Assembly: GCF_003176915.1 (NCBI RefSeq)
Contig: NZ_CP029619.1
Location: 558,001-622,000, forward strand
Reading direction: 5' to 3'
DNA from: Candidatus Cardinium hertigii
GTDB taxonomy: Bacteria > Bacteroidota > Bacteroidia > Cytophagales > Amoebophilaceae
Length of the DNA stretch: 64,000 bases
Part shown: positions 57,181 to 64,000 of the stretch, in pieces
Layout of the letters: every line of letters begins with the position of its first letter
Numbering within the stretch: the first letter of the stretch is position 1
Translations under genes and position numbers: made by a program
The notes under the pieces: model-generated
What the model was told of the DNA's origin: nothing
The model's input: only the letters and a program-made list of their open reading frames with translations
Databases searched by the model: none

Positions 57181-58200
57181 CTATTGCTTATACTTAACAT
57201 TTAACGCCCAAGCCCAATACATATCATTTTCCCTAATAACAGCATCGCATAAATCAGGACGCTGATTAGCAGAAAAATGACTCTTATAAGCAGCAATGAT
57301 TTTCGCATCAAGATGCCCTTCCTTATCCTTTTTGTCCCGATAATATCCATAGGAATTTAACATACTCAGTAAGGCACCCCGATCAGACTTAGTAGGACAA
57401 GGGAACCCCCTGAGCCCATACTTCTTTTTAATCATATCCGGATTCCCTATCTCTTCTGTATCCAACCATGCACCAACCTGATGGTTATGGTATAAAGCAC
57501 CCCAAGGGAATAAAGGGCCCGGATCAGATTTACGTCCCGGTGCAATATCCGAATGCCCCAATACATGTACAGGATCTATAGTGTATTGGTTCACAATATT
57601 ATGACTTATTTTCCCAGAAGTATGTATTTGATCCTTATTAAAAGGATAAAAATGTTTGGAGTCTAGCTCTCCCCCCTGATTAACATGTTCAATGCCTAAG
57701 GAACATGGGTTTAGATTCACGTCATTTTTCCAATTACTTACTCCTGCATGCCAAGCTCTTTGCTCATCTGGCACAAGCTGAATCAACCTTCCAGCTGGCA
57801 CCGCTTCCCTCCCGATAGCAACAGCTGCTGCCTCCTCCTGTGTAATAACAAAATGAGCACTTACGCGATTCGAATCTTTATCCTCCGTAAATAGGTGCAT
57901 TGTATGCCAAAAATCACACACTGTGTAATGCATAATCAAATATTTCACTGCGCTACCCCCTCTACTATCATAATGATTGCGATTGGGTTTATCCACAAAT
58001 GGTACTACCCTATATCCTTCCACGCCATGTAGCACACAAGGTGATACAACTGTATTGTGCAATTGCTTTAAAAAAGCATCTCCTGCTCTTAAAGCAGAAG
58101 CAGGGGATACAGCTTCCATTCCATACCTCCCATTCTCTAAATGACCGCAGTTCATCATAAAAAATAAGAGCCAATTTCTACTTAAAAACTTTAAATGCAT
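57181..58200 (-). CDS. N-acetylmuramoyl-L-alanine amidase (Amidase_2, AmiD-like)
   Basis: 339 residues from ATG at 58200, or 347 from ATG at 58224. A hydrophobic signal ending FFMMNCG may be lipidated at the cysteine, although the lipobox is not standard. The zinc-amidase domain has YLIMHYTVCDF, VSAHFVITQEE, RAWHAGVSNW, LGIEHVNQGG and VLGHSDIAPGRKSDPGPLF, with the expected His, His and Asp/Lys positions. A helical C-terminal region (~residues 270-340) follows. It cuts between MurNAc and the stem peptide. Together with the M23 peptidase it provides wall remodelling. Confidence 0.9.
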   Translation of the reverse strand: MHLKFLSRNWLLFFMMNCGHLENGRYGMEAVSPASALRAGDAFLKQLHNTVVSPCVLHGVEGYRVVPFVDKPNRNHYDSRGGSAVKYLIMHYTVCDFWHTMHLFTEDKDSNRVSAHFVITQEEAAAVAIGREAVPAGRLIQLVPDEQRAWHAGVSNWKNDVNLNPCSLGIEHVNQGGELDSKHFYPFNKDQIHTSGKISHNIVNQYTIDPVHVLGHSDIAPGRKSDPGPLFPWGALYHNHQVGAWLDTEEIGNPDMIKKKYGLRGFPCPTKSDRGALLSMLNSYGYYRDKKDKEGHLDAKIIAAYKSHFSANQRPDLCDAVIRENDMYWAWALNVKYKQ

Positions 58201-58224
58201 GATTTTTATCAACTTATTTTCCAA

Positions 58225-58883
58225 ATTTTAAAAGAAACATGGTACCAAGAAACATAGGCATTGAATTATAGCTATAGGCATACTTTTCCATGCGCCAACT
58301 ACGTTGGTACATGGTATATATAAAGGACCTATGTTTTCTTATGCGTAATATTAATCCGCAGCTTACCTCTTTTTTGCATATTTTTCTAGTATTATCTTTT
58401 TATCATGAAACTGTATAGCCTATACTACAGGCTGTAAAAAGTGTAAAACTGCTATTATCTTATGTAATTTTGAACAAAATGTATAAATATACCCTCTTTT
58501 AAAAATGGGTAACGTTACAGCATTGACTACATTTAATTTAACATAGATAAAACTTTCTAAATCAAAGGTGGAAAAAATACAATATTACAAATTAGCTCAG
58601 AATATATACATAAAATGTATACATAGTAAATGGTTACGCCAATGTAAACGGCTCAAACACAAAACAGAAAACATGGGACCTGGGCAGCTTTCATTTTAAA
58701 TTTTGCTTTTCTATTTACGCATACACAAGGTATCCTCAAGCTATTATCCTATTGCTATGGATAGACTGTTCGTAGTGGTGTCCACTTTGGCTCTTTATGG
58801 ATTTAGAGCTATATTGCAATAAAATTAGAAATACCATACACAATATAGCGGCTCCTTTATCTTTCTTCAAATTTATAGATATA
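58225..58883. other. Intergenic region before gatC
   Basis: 659 bases between divergent genes. Several short inverted repeats occur (for example TATACATAAAATGTATA near 58608-58624). No coding or RNA gene is supported. An in-frame upstream ATG for gatC at 58797 lies inside it, but the added residues are not family-like. Confidence 0.45.
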
Positions 58884-59189
58884 ATGCTAATCGATCATAC
58901 ACTATTAGATAAGTTGGCGTATCTTGCTCGCCTTGAAATACGTCCCCATGAACGAGCGTCTATGTTACGTGATTTAAATGAAGTAGTAGCCTGGGTAGAA
59001 CAATTAAATGAACTGGATGATCTATTATTACAGCAGGATTATAATGCGGAAGTAGGCCCCCCTGTCCTAGCACAAGCGAATGATTTACGTAGAGACGAAG
59101 CAGCGCAAGTGCTATCGCATGAAGCAGCGCTAGCACTTGCGCCTGATAAAGATGCAAATTATTTTCGTATCCCTGCTGTTCGGACTTAG
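58884..59189 (+). CDS. gatC: Aspartyl/glutamyl-tRNA amidotransferase subunit C
   Basis: 101 residues from ATG at 58884; the longer frame from 58797 adds 29 residues that the family lacks. The helical LLDKLAYLARLEI front and the LNEVVAWVEQLNELD middle are typical, and the end FRIPAVRT matches the conserved C-terminus. GatC stabilises the GatAB enzyme that converts Glu-tRNA-Gln or Asp-tRNA-Asn to the amide. gatA and gatB are not in the window. Confidence 0.93.
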   Translation: MLIDHTLLDKLAYLARLEIRPHERASMLRDLNEVVAWVEQLNELDDLLLQQDYNAEVGPPVLAQANDLRRDEAAQVLSHEAALALAPDKDANYFRIPAVRT

Positions 59190-59209
59190 TTCCGTACTAT
59201 TTTTTTACA

Positions 59210-60277
59210 ATGCACCTAGCTAATCGTATGGAAACACAGGAAAACAACAATCTGGAAGCACTGAAGGTATTAAATCTGAGAAGGATATGGTTCCCTACAT
59301 TATGTGGGTTAGCTATACTAGGCTTTTGGTTTTATAGAGCGGGCAATAAACTAACGCTTGCAACCATTGCCCAGCTAGGACGACCCAATGGGTACTATTT
59401 AAGTATGGCATTTTCATCCATTCTATTACGAGAAATAGGCCATATTTGTAGATTACGCTTCCTAAGTAACGCTACTTTAAGCTGGACAAGTTGTTTTTAT
59501 ATTGCCATTCTATGGGAATTTTCCTCTGCTCTAACTCCCTCAGTAGTAGGGGGAGGTATCGTAGCTATCTTTCTTTTTTCTAAGGAAGGACTCCCGCTGG
59601 GTAGATCACTTGCCTATGTTATTGTAAATGGGATCATGGATAACTTCTTTTTCCTGCTAGCAGGGATGCCTGCTTTTGGGGGCATGTATAAACCATTGTT
59701 TGCTATGGCGGATGAGTTTGATACAGTTGTAAAATCCATTTTCTTTATCAATTACTTCATATTATGTATCTATACCCTGGTTATAACCATGGGCGTTTTC
59801 ATTAATCCAACGTTGCTAAAATATATTTTACTACGCATAACCAGTATTGGGTTTTTAAAAAAATGGCGCCGGTCTGCTTACCATATTAGCAAAGATATTG
59901 TCATTACTTCCCATGAATTTAAGGGAAAAGGTTTCTTTTTTTGGTGTAAAATTCTGTCTTGCACTTTTTTTACCTGGATGGCACGCTACAGTTTCCTAAA
60001 CTGCCTTATCGCAGCCTATACCAAGGTTTCCTTAAGCCAACATGTAGCTATGTTCGGGAAGCAAGTAATCATGTGGGCGCTCATGCTGATACCTTTTTTA
60101 CCAGGTGGAAGTGGTATTGCAGAATATTCATTTATACAATTTTTTGAGCCTATCTTAGGTGATTATACCCCCCTAATAGCATTATTGTGGCGTGCTTGTA
60201 CTTTTTTTCTATACTTACTGCTAGGTATTATTTTTCTACCTAGGTGGATTCATAGGGTACTTGAAAAAAATGCATAG
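59210..60277 (+). CDS. LPG synthase-like / UPF0104 membrane protein
   Basis: 355 residues with about eight membrane segments. The family signature of the flippase-like part of lysylphosphatidylglycerol synthase is visible: SALTPSVVGGGIVAIFLFSK and FLPGGSGIAEYSF. No aminoacyl-transferase domain is attached. Proteins of this type (also called AglD-like or DUF non-fused) are thought to move lipids across the membrane; the substrate is not known. It starts 20 bases after gatC and is followed by murF-alr after 39 bases, so the three may be one transcript. Confidence 0.85.
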   Translation: MHLANRMETQENNNLEALKVLNLRRIWFPTLCGLAILGFWFYRAGNKLTLATIAQLGRPNGYYLSMAFSSILLREIGHICRLRFLSNATLSWTSCFYIAILWEFSSALTPSVVGGGIVAIFLFSKEGLPLGRSLAYVIVNGIMDNFFFLLAGMPAFGGMYKPLFAMADEFDTVVKSIFFINYFILCIYTLVITMGVFINPTLLKYILLRITSIGFLKKWRRSAYHISKDIVITSHEFKGKGFFFWCKILSCTFFTWMARYSFLNCLIAAYTKVSLSQHVAMFGKQVIMWALMLIPFLPGGSGIAEYSFIQFFEPILGDYTPLIALLWRACTFFLYLLLGIIFLPRWIHRVLEKNA

Positions 60278-60316
60278 TAAGTTAACGCTACGCAGCAGCT
60301 ACTTTTGATTAAAAGT

Positions 60317-62788
60317 ATGCCCATTGCCTACTTTAATGAATTAGTGTCTCTTACAAAGGGAGAGATCATTGCGCAAGTGGACAATTTCCCTATAACAGAA
60401 CTAACCGTAGACAGTAGGTACAAGACCATTACTGATTTCCCGCTCTTTTTTGCTTTGGTAGGCATCAACCATGATGGCCACGCATATATGCCTGAGGCTT
60501 ACCAAAAAGGGATACGGCAATTCGTAGTAAATCGGGATCATTCCTTCTCTCTACCTGCCAAAGATGTGAATATTCTTCAAGTCCCGCATACCCTTACAGC
60601 CTTACAGCAATTAGCTGCTTTCCATCGAACCAAGTTCCCAATAGCTGTATTGGCTATTACCGGTAGCAATGGAAAAACAATAGTAAAAGAATGGATGCAT
60701 TTACTGCTATCCAGCCAATACAAAACCATTAGCAGCCCACATAGCTATAATTCCCAAGTAGGGGTACCGCTATCCGTAGCTTTACTAGAACCATACCATG
60801 CGTATGCTATCTTTGAAGCCGGCATCTCTACCAAAGGGGAAATGACAAAATTAGCCCAAATCATTCAACCTACCCATGGACTCTTTACCAATATGGGCAC
60901 TGCCCACAGCCAAGGGTTCCAAGATGAACAAGAGAAATTAACAGAAAAAGCAAACTTATTTACCGCTTGCAATAAGGTTTACTATTGCAAGGAACATACC
61001 TCCATTCACACCCTCTTACAGCAACGCCATGCTAGTAATCAAACATTGGTTAATTGGTCATTAAAGCAAACAGAAGCTACCTATTCGGTAACCCTAAAAC
61101 AAGCCTCACAACAGACAACCGTAACGATTCAAGCAGCCCATGGTGCATATGATTTTACGGTTTCATTCCAAGACTACGCCTCCCTAGAAAATCTGATACA
61201 TTGCCTGGTATATGCATTAGACAATGGTTACAACCCCGCTCAGCTGCAAAGCTTACTCCCTCAATTGAAACCACTCCCTATGCGTCTCACGCTTAAATCA
61301 GCTATCCACCGTTGCAAGCTGATAGATGACAGCTATACCAACGATTTAACGAGTCTTAAGTTAGCTTTGGATTTTATGCAATCTTATCATAAAGAAGCCA
61401 AACAGACCATTATTCTATCTGATATGCTACAATCCGCCCTATCGGGTCATGCGCTCTATGCAAGCATAGCACATGTAATACAAAGCTATCCTATCTCCCG
61501 ATTCATAGGTATTGGTACTGCTATAAGCGCGTATAGCACCCTCTTTACCCTACCGGAAAAGTGCTTTTTTAATACAGTAGAAGCTTTTATAGCCCATCAA
61601 CCAAGCTTTACAGAGGAAGTAATTCTCATAAAAGGGGCACGTCCCTTTCAATTAGAACGCATTGTAAAACGCTTAGAAAACAACAACTATGGTAGTATTC
61701 TAGCGATAGATGTACAAGCTATTCGCCACAATATCTGTTACTTCAGAAGTAAATTAAATGCTTCTACTAAAGTTATGGCTATGGTAAAAGCAGCCAATTA
61801 TGGCAGTAGTAGCAATCACGAGTTAACCTTACTGCTGCAACGTTATGGTTTAGATTATTTAGGCGTAGCCTATGTAGAGGAGGGTATTCGTGCACGTGAG
61901 CAGGGCATTACGCTACCCATTATAGTTATGGACCCAGCCAATGACCAATGGGAAAACATACTCCATTACCAATTGGAACCATCTATCTATAGTGTAGACC
62001 TTTTAGCTGAACTGATCTGTTTTGTAAAAACAAAAGTCGTTCAACCTACCCTTCCCATTCACCTTAAATTAGAAACAGGTCTGTATCGTTTAGGTATCTC
62101 AGCAACCGAACTTAACACCCTCTTAAAGCAATTAAAACAATGTCCTTCCTTACAAGTCGTAAGCCTTTTCAGCCATCTAGCTGCTTCTGGCACAGCAGAG
62201 CAGGATGCCTATACCTTACTACAAGCAGAAAGATTTAGACAAATGACACAGTATATAGAAGAAAAACTAGGCACACAACCTTTAAAACATCTTTTAAATA
62301 GCAACGGCGCTTTACGATTCCCACAGTTTCAATTTGATATGGTGCGATTGGGTATTGGCCTGCATGGCGTAGGGGTAGCTCCAAGCATACAACCGCATCT
62401 TATGCCCAGCAGCACACTGAAAACAACTGTTTCCCAAGTTAAAGAGGTTCCAAAAGGTGCAACTATTGGCTATAACCGCAAAGCGCTAGCCAAGCAAGCC
62501 ATGACTATTGCTATCATACCCATCGGTTACGCAGATGGGTTAAATAAAATATTTGGAAATGGAAAAGGACACGTCATAATCCAAAACCATTATTGTCCGA
62601 TTATAGGCGATATATGTATGGACAGATCCATGGTAGATGTAACCAACAAACCAGTAAAAAGAGGGGAAGAGGTAATTATATTTAATGCACAGCATTCTGT
62701 AGAGGCTGTAGCACAGCAAATTGGCAGTACTTCCTATGAAATACTTACACAAATAAGCCAAAGGGTGAAACGTATTTATTATATTTAA
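60317..62788 (+). CDS. murF-alr: Bifunctional MurF ligase / alanine racemase
   Basis: 823 residues from ATG at 60317 (a TTG at 60305 adds four). The first ~450 residues are MurF, with the ATP loop AITGSNGKTIVKEW and NSQVGVPLSVALLE. The C-terminal ~370 residues are alanine racemase, with the PLP lysine in MVKAANYGSSS, RLGIGLHGVG and IGYADGLNK. The racemase makes D-alanine, and MurF adds D-Ala-D-Ala to the UDP-MurNAc tripeptide. The fusion is typical of Bacteroidetes and places D-Ala supply beside its use. The dipeptide ligase Ddl is not in the window. It feeds MraY. Confidence 0.96.
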   Translation: MPIAYFNELVSLTKGEIIAQVDNFPITELTVDSRYKTITDFPLFFALVGINHDGHAYMPEAYQKGIRQFVVNRDHSFSLPAKDVNILQVPHTLTALQQLAAFHRTKFPIAVLAITGSNGKTIVKEWMHLLLSSQYKTISSPHSYNSQVGVPLSVALLEPYHAYAIFEAGISTKGEMTKLAQIIQPTHGLFTNMGTAHSQGFQDEQEKLTEKANLFTACNKVYYCKEHTSIHTLLQQRHASNQTLVNWSLKQTEATYSVTLKQASQQTTVTIQAAHGAYDFTVSFQDYASLENLIHCLVYALDNGYNPAQLQSLLPQLKPLPMRLTLKSAIHRCKLIDDSYTNDLTSLKLALDFMQSYHKEAKQTIILSDMLQSALSGHALYASIAHVIQSYPISRFIGIGTAISAYSTLFTLPEKCFFNTVEAFIAHQPSFTEEVILIKGARPFQLERIVKRLENNNYGSILAIDVQAIRHNICYFRSKLNASTKVMAMVKAANYGSSSNHELTLLLQRYGLDYLGVAYVEEGIRAREQGITLPIIVMDPANDQWENILHYQLEPSIYSVDLLAELICFVKTKVVQPTLPIHLKLETGLYRLGISATELNTLLKQLKQCPSLQVVSLFSHLAASGTAEQDAYTLLQAERFRQMTQYIEEKLGTQPLKHLLNSNGALRFPQFQFDMVRLGIGLHGVGVAPSIQPHLMPSSTLKTTVSQVKEVPKGATIGYNRKALAKQAMTIAIIPIGYADGLNKIFGNGKGHVIIQNHYCPIIGDICMDRSMVDVTNKPVKRGEEVIIFNAQHSVEAVAQQIGSTSYEILTQISQRVKRIYYI

Positions 62789-63159
62789 TAGGGGAAATAG
62801 CATAATTCAAATATGCTTGTTTAAATTGCTCTTTCTTATTAAAAAAATAGATAGCCAAAAGGTATACTTAAAAAGGACTACAAATTACAAATACTAAACG
62901 CATTAAGGATTTAACGAATGCAATAACATTTTTGTATAAAAAAGAAAAATTATGTAATGCGTAACAGCTATTGAATACATGTAGTAAATTAGGTACTTCG
63001 TTACAAGTGTAATAAATATTGTATGCGTTTAATTTCCTATAAGGGGATTGAATAATTTACATTTTTATAAAACCACACACTGGGGACTCTTAACGAAGGG
63101 TAATTTTTTATTTCAGATAATTTACAAATTGAATGAATTAAAATAATAGGCAGCTACTT
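62789..63159. other. Intergenic region after murF-alr
   Basis: 371 AT-rich bases. No gene, hairpin or repeat stands out. Confidence 0.45.
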
Positions 63160-63804
63160 ATGCATATAAAAAATTGTATGTTAAACTTTTGGTTAGTAGG
63201 GTTTAGCTATTTGAACATAGGGTGTAATAAAAATATTCCAACAACTATGTATCAACCAACCCATCCTGGGCCATCCACACACACTTCTGAAGTATGTAAA
63301 ACCAAGGAAATTCATTCCCCTAATCAACAAGAATATGACTTTGCCGTAGTGTTACGTAGCAGCGATATTATAAATCTTGCTATTATTTTAAAAATAGGGA
63401 ATGATTTTCAGCTATTCCCTGGTATAAGCGATTTAAAGCCAGATAGTAACCATATAAAGCAAGTAATTTCATTTTTACGTGAAGAGACACATGATATCCC
63501 TTGTAGGTTGGTAGGTAGTTATGTAAATAACTTTGGGGAAATGCGTAATAAAAACTTAATCGTCAGCATAGCCTCGAAACTATATCCCTTTCAGAGAGCA
63601 TATGCCAAGATTATAACGAAAAAAGAACAAGGTAAACATGATGGATGGTTGCCTTTAAGCACACAGCTATGCAGGGGAGAAAGTTTTGAGGATCTCGCCA
63701 TTATAGGAGATAGCATCCAAGAAAATAACGTATTTGGGAAACCCCATATAACAGCAGCTATTTATAAAGATATGCTGCATGGGCCTAATATAACGCTTAT
63801 ATAG
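63160..63804 (+). CDS. Putative lipoprotein with in-frame TAG
   Basis: 214 residues to a TAG at 63802-63804. A hydrophobic start ends in NIGC (C22), a lipobox-like site. The mature protein is mixed alpha/beta in appearance and matches no family I know; segments include NLAIILKIGNDFQLFPGISD and KPHITAAIYKDML. After the TAG the same frame stays open for 65 codons to the window end, with coding-like sequence (SDVIADDLRDFIGKCLKTKL). So the protein was probably longer. This may be a pseudogene, or TAG may end a real domain. The real 3' end is outside the window. Confidence 0.5.
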   Translation: MHIKNCMLNFWLVGFSYLNIGCNKNIPTTMYQPTHPGPSTHTSEVCKTKEIHSPNQQEYDFAVVLRSSDIINLAIILKIGNDFQLFPGISDLKPDSNHIKQVISFLREETHDIPCRLVGSYVNNFGEMRNKNLIVSIASKLYPFQRAYAKIITKKEQGKHDGWLPLSTQLCRGESFEDLAIIGDSIQENNVFGKPHITAAIYKDMLHGPNITLI

Positions 63805-64000
63805 AGAAGAGTTGATCCTAAAAGATCAGTTTTAAATTCTGATGTTATTGCAGATGATTTAAGAGACTTTATTGGAAAATGTTTAAAAACAAAATTAAAT
63901 GCATATAAAAATGCAAATATGTACTTACAAAATTATTTAAAAAGAAACCATGATCCACAAAACGAAGTTTTTCACCTAGAGAAAAAGAAAAAATGCCCGT

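Noticed and set aside
1-64000. CRISPR array or prophage
   Set aside because: No regularly spaced short repeats and no phage structural or integrase genes were seen. The only close tandem repeats are the ankyrin repeat and the tRNA-end copy.

Overview
The window looks like a chromosomal segment of an AT-rich intracellular Bacteroidetes bacterium, most likely family Amoebophilaceae (the Cardinium / Amoebophilus group). Four things suggest this. Housekeeping genes are of Bacteroidetes type: a MurF-alanine racemase fusion, rpmB-rpmG followed by a DUF4295 gene, a zinc-dependent phospholipase C-like protein, and a promoter of the form TTTG-19 nt-TAnnTTTG. Starts are A-rich and usually lack a Shine-Dalgarno sequence. 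There are many pseudogenes and insertion-sequence relics. Eukaryote-like domains (an F-box lipoprotein, an ankyrin protein) occur, as in amoeba or arthropod symbionts. The placement is inferred from gene content; no 16S rRNA is present.

Layout. 1-8.6 kb is an expanded family on the minus strand: sodium:solute symporters fused to a kinase-like module and a degenerate RelA/SpoT-type HD domain. One copy is intact (3458-6991), one is open but runs off the left edge (1-2586), one is broken (7242-8563), and there is an N-terminal scrap (3082-3158). A frameshifted GNAT gene lies among them. 8.6-13.1 kb carries a MerR regulator, an M23 peptidase, dnaK and smpB. 13.3-16.2 kb carries fadD and mraY. 16.6-19.6 kb is accessory: a small lipoprotein, an IS481-type relic, a second membrane protein with the same degenerate HD domain, and tRNA-Arg with a partial copy of its 3' end.

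19.9-40.2 kb is mostly core: ruvC, ftsA, ftsZ, a HIT protein, murC, rnhB, an LptF/G permease, tRNA-Met, trmD, murB, rpmB-rpmG-DUF4295-ftsY, a 5S-like sequence, nth, an esterase, bamA, queA, a small outer-membrane protein and a YraN-family protein. 40.4-43.2 kb is host-interaction flavoured: a class 3 lipase missing its normal start, the F-box lipoprotein, a decayed stretch and the biotin transporter bioY. 43.5-52.4 kb carries lepA, rplS, tRNA-Thr, a phospholipase C-like protein, rpsT, radC, rnhA, a large lipoprotein, tRNA-Ala and glycyl-tRNA synthetase. 53-62.8 kb carries an ankyrin protein, pckA, lnt, an amidase, gatC, an LPG-synthase-like membrane protein and murF-alr. The right edge holds a lipoprotein whose frame is cut by a TAG codon yet stays open to the end of the window.

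How the genes fit together. Peptidoglycan precursor synthesis (mraY, murB, murC, murF-alr), division (ftsA, ftsZ), wall hydrolysis (M23 peptidase, amidase) and envelope biogenesis (bamA, LptF/G, lnt, several lipoproteins) are all represented, so the cell probably still makes and remodels a wall. Biotin import, PEP carboxykinase and an acyl-CoA ligase fit a host-dependent metabolism. The most unusual element is the transporter/kinase-like/pseudo-HD family. It keeps the same substitutions at nearly all RelA/SpoT hydrolase metal ligands in two different architectures, which points to a signalling or binding role rather than (p)ppGpp hydrolysis.
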